Assembly (NCBI RefSeq): GCF_020886315.1
Contig: NZ_AP025226.1
Coordinates: forward strand, 3,011,796 to 3,075,795
DNA length: 64,000 nt
From: Saccharolobus caldissimus
GTDB taxonomy: Archaea > Thermoproteota > Thermoprotei_A > Sulfolobales > Sulfolobaceae
Direction of reading: 5' to 3'
The notes under the pieces were generated by a model. That model was not told where the DNA came from, did not search any database, and saw nothing but the letters and a program-made list of their open reading frames with translations. The position numbers were made by a program, and so were the translations under genes. Below are positions 23,326 through 31,635 of the stretch, one piece after another. Every line of letters begins with the position of its first letter. Positions within the stretch are counted from its first letter, which is position 1.

Positions 23326-26300
23326 ATGACTACTGAGACGGAAGACCTATTCTATGAATATAACAAAAAATTGAGTGAGACCATAAACCAGAACCAGATT
23401 AAAGATATTGTAGTTATCGGCCCCCCGAGATCCGGCAAATCTTTCTTCATAAAGAACTACCTCAAAGGACTTAACGTTAAAGAGGAGACCATCGGTATAT
23501 TAGGGGTTGACGTAAGTAAAGGGGATTTGATAGACAAAGTTAAGGAAATTGTTGATGGGATTAAGAAGTTCTTTAGAGGGAAGAGTGAAGATTTGGTGAG
23601 CTTGGGCATTGAGGAGTTGGACGAGAGTGTGAAAATAAAGCTTCCCAAGGAGTACGTAGACCATTTAAAGGAGTTGAAGAAGGAGGGTAAGCAAATAGTA
23701 TTCTACTTCGTACCCCCTACCGAGGTTAAGGAGTTAGTGAGAATTTTAGAGGAGGAGAAGGTAAAGTTTATATGGCTAGGTAATGAATACATACCTCCCG
23801 GATTACTAAAGCTAATGAAGGATGAGAAGAAGTTAAGGAACCAGTTACAACTATATAAGAAGCTAAACAAACTGTTCGGGATAAATGTCGAGGAGGGTAT
23901 CCTGCCCCTCTCCTTGAGCGATAAGTTTGTTAGGGCTTTACTGGACAAGGCACCGGACTTCGTATCCTTTATAGCCGGGAGGTTCGGTAGTTTACTCCAG
24001 CCCATCTCACTACTCGTTGAAGTGCTTATCACAGCCCTAATTTTTGACAGCCTCGGCGATAAGAAGGGGGAGCTCTACAAATCCCTCTTTGAGGCTTTAG
24101 ACAGCTGGAGTAAGCTCGATGAAGAGTTGAAGTGGTTGACAGCAGCAAGTCTTTCCTTCATAATGAGGCTAACTCCAGAAGTCATCTATGAGGGTATGGA
24201 AAAGTTGAGCAATGAGGACGTTAAGAAGGAGATAGAGAAGTTAAAGGAGACGATAAGTTTAATCAGTCCCAGTCTGGGCATCCTCGTCTTCCCGCAAGTT
24301 AATGGGGACGATTTAATAGGTCTAGGTGTATATAACGGGAAGATCTATGAGGGGGAGAATGTCTATAACCTTGTCACCGTGAGATTCGAGGACATAGCTA
24401 AGGAAATCGAGAAGAGTCTTATCAACTCTAAGGGTAAGGGTCCCGAATATAGGATGTTTTTCATCGTTGGTCCTAAGGGTATAGGAAAGAGTACCTTAGT
24501 CCATTACGTCATAGCTGACTTGCTCCAGAAGAATGAGTTCACTTGGGCTGTAAGGGTAGCGAGACCTAACATAAACCCCTGGGCATTCAGAGTCAGTGAG
24601 GGCGAAGTCATCCTCTTTTACGACTATTACCCTTACGAAGCCTATACTGGCGAGAGTCCTCCAAGGATAGAAGTGAATGTTAGGGATGTAGTCGACGTTA
24701 TCGAGAGTTTGAGAGAGATAGTAGAAAATCATAAGAACGCTTACGCAATAATTGTGCTTTCGGATGATATATTAAGCTCAGGGCAAGAGTCCTACCTAAA
24801 AGATCTTATAGAAGGTTTGCCGCAACAGCAGAAGATTACGGTTGACTTGCATTTTGAGAACTTCATCGGAGAGGTAGTAAAGAGTTACAGCGGTTGCAGT
24901 AATGCCGATGAGGTCACTAAGGCTATAGTGGATAATTATAAGAGCGGTTATACTTTGTTAGCTAAGTACGCCGGCCTCTGGCTTAAGGGGAATAAATGTA
25001 ATTATGGGGACGTTAAAAAAGTGCTGGAGGATAGTAAAAACGAGCCAAAAAGGTTTCTGAAGAAGTATATTAATACAGTCCTTGAACAAACTACTGTAAA
25101 CTGGTACGCCTTACCCCTACTTATTCACGTCTTTTTAGGTGAAGTTCCTGTCAGGGTCTCAAGGGAGTTACCCTTGTGGTTGAATGATGAGAGGATGGAT
25201 AGTGATTATACAAGGTATACAAAAGGAGTAGCACCGTGGATTGCAATAAGAAAGGAGGATTTGGTGGAAGAGACCCTTAAAGAATACCTAGAAGATATTA
25301 TATTAGGAATGAACCTTAAAGAATATCGAAAAGAGTCTGTAGATATTGATATTTTAAAAGGTTATTTCTTAACTAACAGAAAATTAAAAGGGGTAATAAA
25401 AAATGTTGACGAGAGTATAGAGGACTATTTGACAGGACTTAAAAGTGCCGGGGTTAGTGAACATGACCTCGATGTAGTTAAAGCTTCTATCGGCTATGAT
25501 GAGGGGTTATGGGGTCAAGCCACTCAGGACTTTTATGAAGTCCTTAAAGGGTGGGCATCTGGAGGTGATAACGCTCCTACGTATGAAACTATCATTAAAA
25601 CCATACTTTATACGGTTATTAGGGAGTTCATCAGAGACGAACTACTAGGGGGAGGGCAGAAGATTGATAAACCTACTTTGGAATTATTACTTAGGCTGGC
25701 CTTTAGAACTACCCTTCGACTCTCAGCTATTGATTTGTTTGACGAAGCTGGTATGGAATTAAAAGAGTACATCTTCACTGAATACCCTTTCACTAAAGTC
25801 TTTACTAAAGTCCATAATGTGCCAAACAGCATTAGATATGCCGTTCACGGATATCCACCATTCATAAACGGCTTATTCAACAAGTATAAGAGTGGTGACA
25901 AGTACGTAAAACTTGTTAGCAGTAGCTGGTGCGAATACCTTAAACTGGTTGAAGTGGGTCGAGAAGAGAAGATCGCCGAGGTCGCAGTTGGTACCGCACT
26001 TTACCTACTCTCTATCCCGGAAGAACTTTCTGACGAGTGTAAGGAGAGCATCATAAAAATTATTGAAGCCCTTCGAAATACAAATAAAGATAGTATTTAC
26101 GTCATTGCTAATGCGTTTTTACGCTTTTTAGTGAAAAATAATTCTCTAAATGATAGATCAACTTATGCACTTTCTTTTGTATTTGCCAATATTATTGGAG
26201 CGAAGAGGGCACCTGATTTTCTGAGGGTACTACTTGAGGCCGGTTATAGGCTCAAAGATAAAATAAAAGATGACACGCTAAAGAAAATTTACATAATTCA

Positions 26301-27459
26301 TGTAATTAGTGGTTTAATAGGTTTAGGGGAGTTAGGGGAACAAATTGACGAATCTATTATAGGTGAAGCAAAAAGTCTCATGAGTTTAGAAGATGAAGTA
26401 CTTCTTTATTATCAAGCCGATTTAGCTCAAAGCCTGATGGAGTTTTATCTCTTTAACGGATTGTTTACTGATGCAGAAAAACTGGCAGAGAGGCTCGAAG
26501 AAGTGGGGAAATCCGTAGAAAATATAAACTGGGATGAGGTGGCGGATCGGCTTAATAAGAAGGAAATAAATGTGGACAAAAACAAGTTAAAAGAAGGAAC
26601 AAAGTATTCAGTGTTTTATACTTTGGCAAGGTATTACCACGAGCTATTTGATATTGAGAAGGAGAAGAAGTATAGAGACGCTGAATATGACGCAACCATA
26701 AAAATGGAGGGAGGGGAGGAAATAGCAAAGAAACACTACCCGAGTAATTACTTTTTCCCATTACTAGCACGCGATACGCTTAATGCCGTTCTGGGAGAAG
26801 ACTTAAGTAAGGCGCTTGAAGGGGTTGTTAAGGATTCAGAGGAAGCCTTTGCTCGTTCAAGCTCAATCGGAACCGGTGTTATTCAAATGATTATAAGGGA
26901 ATACTTAATAGCCTCAGCCTATTTGGGCAGACTGTATGAGGCGCTAGAAGTAATTAATGACAACTCTGATCTAAGAAATTCTTTATTAAGTATGGAGAGT
27001 CCAGTTTTGCTTGGACTTTATTCTCTGTTTTACTGCCTCACTGGAGGAAAGTTCCTCGATAAGGTTAGGGAGTATGCGAAGACAGTGGCTAATAATGTAG
27101 TACTATCTTCCGGTGGATTAACTGTAGCTGATAGTATTTTAGAAGATATTGCTGAAAGACCTGTGTGTAGTAGGGCTATAATTCGAGTGCAAAGAGGTTT
27201 AGTGAGAGATTTGGGGCTTAACGAGTCTGAGGCATCAAATCTGATTTATATATTCCTCATTACGAAAGGTGGGATTATTGCACTTCTATCCTTGAGTAAG
27301 TTTTTCTCTGACCTAGAAGTAGTTAAGGAGTTGGCTGAGTGGCTGGCAGAACGTTATAGCGGAGTAGAAGCTGAGCTCTTAAGTAAAATGTCTAAGGCGA
27401 GTAATGAGGAGGAGTTTAAGGATGCGTTGGTTAGATTAGCAATGCACTTGTCCCTTTAA
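23326..27459 (+). CDS. Large double P-loop NTPase of unknown function (STAND-like)
   Basis: 1377 residues. Two Walker A loops are visible: IGPPRSGKS at 31-39 and VGPKGIGKST near 381, the second with a plausible Walker B, AIIVLSDD, near 475. Between them is a Lys/Glu-rich helical region; after about residue 560 the protein is almost wholly helical with spaced Tyr/Leu/Ala pairs, like solenoid (TPR-type) repeats. Start is ATG with AGAGGT just upstream. The two-NTPase plus helical-solenoid layout recalls STAND signalling ATPases used in defence, but no effector domain is recognised. Codon use in the first half is richer in GAG/AAG/AGG than in neighbouring genes, suggesting a separate origin. Single-gene unit on the left arm of the element. 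Confidence 0.7.
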   Translation: MTTETEDLFYEYNKKLSETINQNQIKDIVVIGPPRSGKSFFIKNYLKGLNVKEETIGILGVDVSKGDLIDKVKEIVDGIKKFFRGKSEDLVSLGIEELDESVKIKLPKEYVDHLKELKKEGKQIVFYFVPPTEVKELVRILEEEKVKFIWLGNEYIPPGLLKLMKDEKKLRNQLQLYKKLNKLFGINVEEGILPLSLSDKFVRALLDKAPDFVSFIAGRFGSLLQPISLLVEVLITALIFDSLGDKKGELYKSLFEALDSWSKLDEELKWLTAASLSFIMRLTPEVIYEGMEKLSNEDVKKEIEKLKETISLISPSLGILVFPQVNGDDLIGLGVYNGKIYEGENVYNLVTVRFEDIAKEIEKSLINSKGKGPEYRMFFIVGPKGIGKSTLVHYVIADLLQKNEFTWAVRVARPNINPWAFRVSEGEVILFYDYYPYEAYTGESPPRIEVNVRDVVDVIESLREIVENHKNAYAIIVLSDDILSSGQESYLKDLIEGLPQQQKITVDLHFENFIGEVVKSYSGCSNADEVTKAIVDNYKSGYTLLAKYAGLWLKGNKCNYGDVKKVLEDSKNEPKRFLKKYINTVLEQTTVNWYALPLLIHVFLGEVPVRVSRELPLWLNDERMDSDYTRYTKGVAPWIAIRKEDLVEETLKEYLEDIILGMNLKEYRKESVDIDILKGYFLTNRKLKGVIKNVDESIEDYLTGLKSAGVSEHDLDVVKASIGYDEGLWGQATQDFYEVLKGWASGGDNAPTYETIIKTILYTVIREFIRDELLGGGQKIDKPTLELLLRLAFRTTLRLSAIDLFDEAGMELKEYIFTEYPFTKVFTKVHNVPNSIRYAVHGYPPFINGLFNKYKSGDKYVKLVSSSWCEYLKLVEVGREEKIAEVAVGTALYLLSIPEELSDECKESIIKIIEALRNTNKDSIYVIANAFLRFLVKNNSLNDRSTYALSFVFANIIGAKRAPDFLRVLLEAGYRLKDKIKDDTLKKIYIIHVISGLIGLGELGEQIDESIIGEAKSLMSLEDEVLLYYQADLAQSLMEFYLFNGLFTDAEKLAERLEEVGKSVENINWDEVADRLNKKEINVDKNKLKEGTKYSVFYTLARYYHELFDIEKEKKYRDAEYDATIKMEGGEEIAKKHYPSNYFFPLLARDTLNAVLGEDLSKALEGVVKDSEEAFARSSSIGTGVIQMIIREYLIASAYLGRLYEALEVINDNSDLRNSLLSMESPVLLGLYSLFYCLTGGKFLDKVREYAKTVANNVVLSSGGLTVADSILEDIAERPVCSRAIIRVQRGLVRDLGLNESEASNLIYIFLITKGGIIALLSLSKFFSDLEVVKELAEWLAERYSGVEAELLSKMSKASNEEEFKDALVRLAMHLSL

Positions 27460-27651
27460 GTTTGAATACTAAAACTACTTCTAGGGGCATTAAGACTAGT
27501 AAATCCAATAGGTTCATAGCTTATTAACATCTTGATTCACAAAAGAATCAGCTAAGAATTTTCAAGAACTACTAACGTTGGTACTCTTCAACCCTTATGA
27601 AATGCCTTATGTCTGATTAAAAACATATGATAGTATTAAGTAAGCTTACCG

Positions 27652-27813
27652 GGGCGATTCAAATTTCCATTGCGAATTGTAATTTATGAATAATATAAAT
27701 ATAAAAGTATTAACATGATTAAGCGCGTATTCTCTTTATTAACCGTTTTTACTCAGTTAAATTCGCGTAATTTTTGAAATATAGTGAATTTGAAATGAAA
27801 ACTTGAATCGCCC
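27652..27813. mobile_element. MITE-like element with GGGCGATTC ends
   Basis: A 162-base non-coding unit bounded by perfect 11-base inverted repeats, GGGCGATTCAA at 27,652 and TTGAATCGCCC at 27,803-27,813, with weaker pairing extending about 10 bases inwards. The left end continues CCATTGCGAATTGTAAT, which is also found next to the same GGGCGATTC end at 59,772 and, with one change, at 55,369. It therefore is a non-autonomous relative of the insertion sequence whose decayed transposase lies at 59.9-60.8 kb. Confidence 0.75.
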
Positions 27814-28032
27814 ATAGTAAAGCATCTGGAATCAGACCTTATATTAGTTAGATATGTAGATATAAAATTCAAAGAATTATCGCGTTCATCCTACACTTTT
27901 TTCTGATTTAGAATGATAGCAGTGGTGAATTAATGTTTTAAGTACAATTTTTTAGAATTCAATTCATAAATCTGAAAAATCAGAGTAAGCTTTAATTTCA
28001 TAAGAGGATGATATTTATTTTGTAGAGCTTTA

Positions 28033-29439
28033 ATGAATGCTTATGATTGGCTAAGAGTCTGGAAAGTTAGAGCTGATGACATATACGATTTTATGCGATG
28101 TCCTCGAATTCTTGCGTTTAAGTATATGCGCGTTAAACTTAGAGCTCAGCGCCGTAGTTCTTCAACACAAGTTAGTGCGTACACTATTGGGCGTATCGGT
28201 GAGGAAGCTTTTACTTATGCACTAGAATCAAATGGTGTAGTCAATTTGACAAATAATGCCGTGCAGAAGAACGAGACAGAGAATACTACAGCAGATTCTG
28301 ACATAATGGAGCCGGATATAGAGTTTGAGGATAGAACTGAGACTGTTATAAATGAGAAAGAAAGTTTAGATCGTATCAGCAAGAAGGTAATATCATCAAT
28401 TGACCCTGAGACACTATCGAAAGCTAGGGATGCAGCTTACACTCTCGTGAAGTCATCAGTTGAGGGTGCTATACAACTAGTTAAAGACCTGGAGTCAAAA
28501 TACGGTAGACCCATAGTTTTTTCGAAAGCTAAAGTAAGGAGCACTATCTTACAAGCTGAAGGCTATCCCGATTTCATTATTGGTTTCCCAGACAATAGGT
28601 ATGTTATTGTTGAAGTTAAGAACACTAAAAAAGTCGAGAAGAGTCATGATGTCCAGATAGGGTATTATATAGAGGCCTCTAAGCTAATTGGTGCGTCAAT
28701 ATTAATGGAGAGAAAAGTTGAAAATAGAATTGAATTTGAGCCAGTAGCCACAAGCAATATTATGGACGGAATTCTTATATATCCTAGACTTAAAGAGATA
28801 CACAGCGTTTCAAATTTCAAGCTAACGACTGAGATTGCCTCGAATATTATGAAAGTAAAGTATGCAGTTATTAAAGGACTACTACCTAAAGAAGCTAATT
28901 TCTCTTATTGCAATAAGTGCCAATTCCGTAATGTATGTAAGACTGAACCAGAATCTAAGAATATAGAACTAGATTCGATAAAAATGCCTATACCCTTCCC
29001 TATAACTGCTGCCCTAGATATTAGTGAGAATTATGATTTAGATTTAGATTTATTGTTTTATGGATCCTATTTTAGGTATGAGGTACCTTCAAGAATAATC
29101 CTTAAGGCCTTACATCAAATGAAATCAAGCGAATCTATGATTTACACATCCAGAAACCCAGATCTATTAGAAAATATTACTGGTATTCCTCGTGATAAAA
29201 TAAATGATTCCTTAAGGGAATTTGATAGATATTGGGAAATTATGTTTGATATGATTCGAAAAGAAGATTCCTTATCAGATATTTTCAATGAGGCATTGAA
29301 AATAGTAGGTAATAGGGGTGAAGCAAGGGAATTGCTAAGGGCATCTTTATTCAACGTCCAATCAACATGTATATATCCTTCTGATAGTCTAGAAAGAGTA
29401 AAGGAGTCATATAAAACGTTTACAAAAACATTTCAATAA
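28033..29439 (+). CDS. Cas4/RecB-like PD-(D/E)XK nuclease with Fe-S cysteines
   Basis: 468 residues. The nuclease core is GYPDFIIGFPDNRYVIVEVKN near 177-196 (PD...ExK). Four cysteines placed as in Cas4/AddB Fe-S nucleases are present: C23 in FMRCPR near the N-terminus and C294, C297, C303 in YCNKCQFRNVCK. An unusual C-terminal extension of about 160 residues follows the Fe-S motif. There is no CRISPR array or other cas gene nearby, so it is a solo Cas4-like protein, as found on archaeal viruses and plasmids. The first 60 codons use CGC/CGT/CGA for Arg, unlike the AGA/AGG habit of the region, a sign of transfer. ATG start; an AT-rich promoter lies at about 28,008. Confidence 0.8.
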   Translation: MNAYDWLRVWKVRADDIYDFMRCPRILAFKYMRVKLRAQRRSSSTQVSAYTIGRIGEEAFTYALESNGVVNLTNNAVQKNETENTTADSDIMEPDIEFEDRTETVINEKESLDRISKKVISSIDPETLSKARDAAYTLVKSSVEGAIQLVKDLESKYGRPIVFSKAKVRSTILQAEGYPDFIIGFPDNRYVIVEVKNTKKVEKSHDVQIGYYIEASKLIGASILMERKVENRIEFEPVATSNIMDGILIYPRLKEIHSVSNFKLTTEIASNIMKVKYAVIKGLLPKEANFSYCNKCQFRNVCKTEPESKNIELDSIKMPIPFPITAALDISENYDLDLDLLFYGSYFRYEVPSRIILKALHQMKSSESMIYTSRNPDLLENITGIPRDKINDSLREFDRYWEIMFDMIRKEDSLSDIFNEALKIVGNRGEARELLRASLFNVQSTCIYPSDSLERVKESYKTFTKTFQ

Positions 29440-29579
29440 CAGATTAGAGGAGACGGAACAATAGCAGATACAAAATTTTAATTGTAAAGTAGTGTCAGCA
29501 TTGAATTTTTGAAAAATTCGCATCCAAATTAAGAGTAATTAGCATATCCTTTTTAATGCCTTATAACAAACATATAATT

Positions 29580-29732
29580 ATGAGAATTGAAGATAAAGAC
29601 GAGAATGGAGAGGGTTACTTAGTTATTGAGAGTAAGGAAGATTTGGAGGAGTTCTGGAAACTGGTTATGAAAAAGGCTCAGGAAAAGGCTAAGGCCCGTA
29701 AACCCTCTTATGAGGCCCAACCTCCCAAATAA
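29580..29732 (+). CDS. Small acidic/basic hypothetical protein (50 aa)
   Basis: 50 residues, from ATG at 29,580. Charged throughout, with the segment GYLVIESKEDLEEFWKLVMK followed by a Lys/Ala-rich tail. It resembles the 42-residue product at 34,422 (ITIINNSEELHELFDDLKKR), so the two look like distant copies of one small family. Its 3' end overlaps, tail to tail, the end of the broken RelE-like gene on the other strand. Size and charge fit an antitoxin, but that is only inferred. Confidence 0.5.
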   Translation: MRIEDKDENGEGYLVIESKEDLEEFWKLVMKKAQEKAKARKPSYEAQPPK

Positions 29733-29951
29733 ACACTATACAGTTTTTTGGATCAACACTGTAAAGTATCCTTATATCACCCGTAACTTCCATTGAGAAC
29801 ATAGGGTTTCGAAAAGATCCCTACCTAACTTTTCCCCTGCATGTGCTAAAGGATTTTTAATGAGAAATTTCATAGTTGCTCTAATGCTATCTCTAACCTT
29901 AGGGTTTGAGAATTCCTCAATTAAATAATTTTGAAAATCTTTTACACTCAT
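29689..29951 (-). pseudogene. RelE/ParE-type toxin, frameshifted
   Basis: The N-terminal half reads from ATG 29,951 (MSVKDFQNYLIEEFSNPKVR ...). After AHAGEKLGRDLF the frame breaks near 29,818, and the next frame continues with RNPMFSMEVTGDIRILYSV and then FIWEVGPHKRVYG, the RelE-family beta-sheet end. A single lost base in a run of T would explain it. Typical RelE length (about 87 residues) if repaired. A TATA-like TTTTAAAT stretch lies upstream near 30,030. Probably an inactivated plasmid-stability toxin. Confidence 0.65.
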
Positions 29952-30126
29952 TTTCTTTAGTAGAGCTCTTCATAATCATTAGCTTCCACTTCTCACAAAC
30001 CACAATAAAGAGAGAAAGAAAACGATTTAAAAGTCTTTCCTTTTTGGTTAATATTATATTAAGAATAATATTTATATTTCCATCGTAATCTTGTCCGTAT
30101 AACTCTATTGTCTCTTTAATATCAAA

Positions 30127-31158
30127 TCACCTCCTTCTAAGCCCTAAGACTAGCAAAACAATCATTGACACAAACGTAATAGACGACGCTACAATCTCAG
30201 TATCAATAGAACCCACCACAGGCAATAAAACAGCCCCTATCGCAACCAAATTCGTCGCCATACCCACATTCCTAGCATTAGCACCGTACTTCATCGCTAT
30301 CCCCGGAGCCAACGATATAATCCCCAAGCCGAAAGCATTGAACATCACCACAAGATAAGGAATACTTGTCAAGAAAAACAAAGTCCCGGTTATCGCAGTA
30401 ATCAAAATGGTAACAATCATAACTTTAGTATTCCCTACAAACTTCACGAAATAGGGGATTAGCAAATACATGAAGAAGGATAACGAATAACCTAAAATAA
30501 GCCATGATATTCCTCCCTCTTTTTCCAAAATTTGCGGAGCTAAAGGCAAAATGAACGCTGGTTCAAAAGCCAAGAATACTGTAAGAATAGATAGAAAACT
30601 TGGAGGATCCAGCACGTTCTCCGCACCTTTACCCTTAAAACTTCCTACCTTGCTATAAAGGATAGAGAAAGGTATTGTCACAACACCGGATAGGGCAATA
30701 AGATACCAGAGCCTAAGTGTCAGGTAAGTTATTGCTCCGACAACCCACCCAACCGCCCACCCGCTCATGGTAAACGCCACAATAAACGCGTTATCACTTC
30801 TCACAGCCTGCTCTATAGCGAATGAGGTGGAAATACCGAAAACTACCCCTACAAGAAACCTAACTGCTGTAAGTAATATGACATTGCTTGCAAACCCGCT
30901 GACTAGAGAAATCGTTCCTAACGCTATCATCGATATTAGGAAAACCTTCTTCGACCCTAACGTAACGATAATTTTCTGATAAATTATTGCTCCTACTATT
31001 CTTCCCCCAAAGGCTATGGATACTATAAGGAAGGAAAGCCAGTGGGGTAGGTTGAACTGGTTCACGGTGTAAGAAGGGGCTACTAAAACGAAAGTGGGTA
31101 AGGCATATGCTATTATGGATGTTATGGCTATGGGAAGAGTTTTCCTTAACTTGAGCAC
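30127..31158 (-). CDS. Major facilitator superfamily transporter
   Basis: 343 residues, 10-11 hydrophobic helices, slightly short for MFS (about 400). The loop 2-3 type motif GGRIVGAIIYQ followed by LGSKKVF near 50-73 and the RFLVGVVFGIS segment near 100 are family features. Start is GTG at 31,158 with GAGG seven bases upstream. Substrate unknown. Its promoter carries the same box (TTAATAAACTTCCA) as the transfer genes and faces the pilin gene's copy head to head, so it is likely co-regulated with transfer although it looks like cargo. Confidence 0.82.
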   Translation of the reverse strand: MLKLRKTLPIAITSIIAYALPTFVLVAPSYTVNQFNLPHWLSFLIVSIAFGGRIVGAIIYQKIIVTLGSKKVFLISMIALGTISLVSGFASNVILLTAVRFLVGVVFGISTSFAIEQAVRSDNAFIVAFTMSGWAVGWVVGAITYLTLRLWYLIALSGVVTIPFSILYSKVGSFKGKGAENVLDPPSFLSILTVFLAFEPAFILPLAPQILEKEGGISWLILGYSLSFFMYLLIPYFVKFVGNTKVMIVTILITAITGTLFFLTSIPYLVVMFNAFGLGIISLAPGIAMKYGANARNVGMATNLVAIGAVLLPVVGSIDTEIVASSITFVSMIVLLVLGLRRR

Positions 31159-31173
31159 TTTTCCTCAGAAAAC

Positions 31174-31193
31174 TACTTTGGAAGTTTATTAAC
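31174..31193 (-). promoter_or_regulatory. Transfer-type promoter box (MFS gene)
   Basis: On the minus strand GTTAATAAACTTCCAAAGTA, 16 bases upstream of the GTG start. TTAATAA is the probable TATA element; the following CTTCCA block is shared with four other promoters of the element. Confidence 0.65.
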
Positions 31194-31205
31194 GGGAAAT
31201 TCGGG

Positions 31206-31225
31206 GTTAATAAGCTTCCAACTTA
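31206..31225 (+). promoter_or_regulatory. Transfer-type promoter box (pilin gene)
   Basis: GTTAATAAGCTTCCAACTTA, with TTAATAA 27 bases upstream of the ATG at 31,234, the spacing of a TATA box on a leaderless archaeal message. Head-to-head with the MFS copy. Confidence 0.7.
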
Positions 31226-31230
31226 ATATA

Positions 31231-31548
31231 TTGATGAAGGCAGTACAGCTCACAAATAAAATATTGCTAATAATAATGCTAGGAATAGTCAACGTAGTAG
31301 CATATGCGCAACCCCCATCGATTAGTGTGCAACCAACACCTTTTCAAGGCGCAAGTAACTTACAAACTTTACTATCCTACGCTATGTATGCAGCGTGGTT
31401 GGTAGTCTTCGGAATGATAATAGTAGCTGCAGTAGAAGCTGCAAGAGGAAACCATATGGGCGATACGTTCAAAAGAGCTCTAATAGGGGTAATAATAGCT
31501 GCATTCCTGCTAACTTTCGGCTGGGCCATAATAAGCGGAGTATTCTAA
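31231..31548 (+). CDS. VirB2/CedA1-like pilin candidate
   Basis: About 105 residues (TTG 31,231 or, more likely, ATG 31,234). A signal-like N-terminal helix (KILLIIMLGIVNVVAYAQ) ends in an Ala-X-Ala-like site, followed by a short polar stretch and two hydrophobic helices, YAAWLVVFGMIIVAAVEAA and ALIGVIIAAFLLTFGWAII, separated by a basic loop. This two-helix hairpin with a leader is the architecture of VirB2/TrbC conjugative pilins and of the archaeal Ced/Ted pilins. First gene of the transfer block. Confidence 0.7.
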   Translation: MMKAVQLTNKILLIIMLGIVNVVAYAQPPSISVQPTPFQGASNLQTLLSYAMYAAWLVVFGMIIVAAVEAARGNHMGDTFKRALIGVIIAAFLLTFGWAIISGVF

Positions 31549-31600
31549 AGTAAAAATTTTTCCCACTTTTTCTCTCTTCTTCCTCCCCTTCCTTTTTCCC

Positions 31601-31620
31601 GTTAATAAACTTCCAACTTA
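31601..31620 (+). promoter_or_regulatory. Transfer-type promoter box (VirB6-like gene)
   Basis: GTTAATAAACTTCCAACTTA, 35 bases upstream of the GTG at 31,636. Identical to the pilin copy but for one base. Confidence 0.7.
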
Positions 31621-31635
31621 TATTATTGAGGAAGT

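Noticed and set aside
28033..29439. Evidence for a CRISPR-Cas locus from the Cas4-like gene
   Set aside because: No repeats or other cas genes anywhere in the window; treated as a solo nuclease.
29906..30088. Plus-strand 60-codon frame
   Set aside because: Overlaps the RelE-like remnant and its promoter; sequence is low-complexity hydrophobic without a ribosome site.
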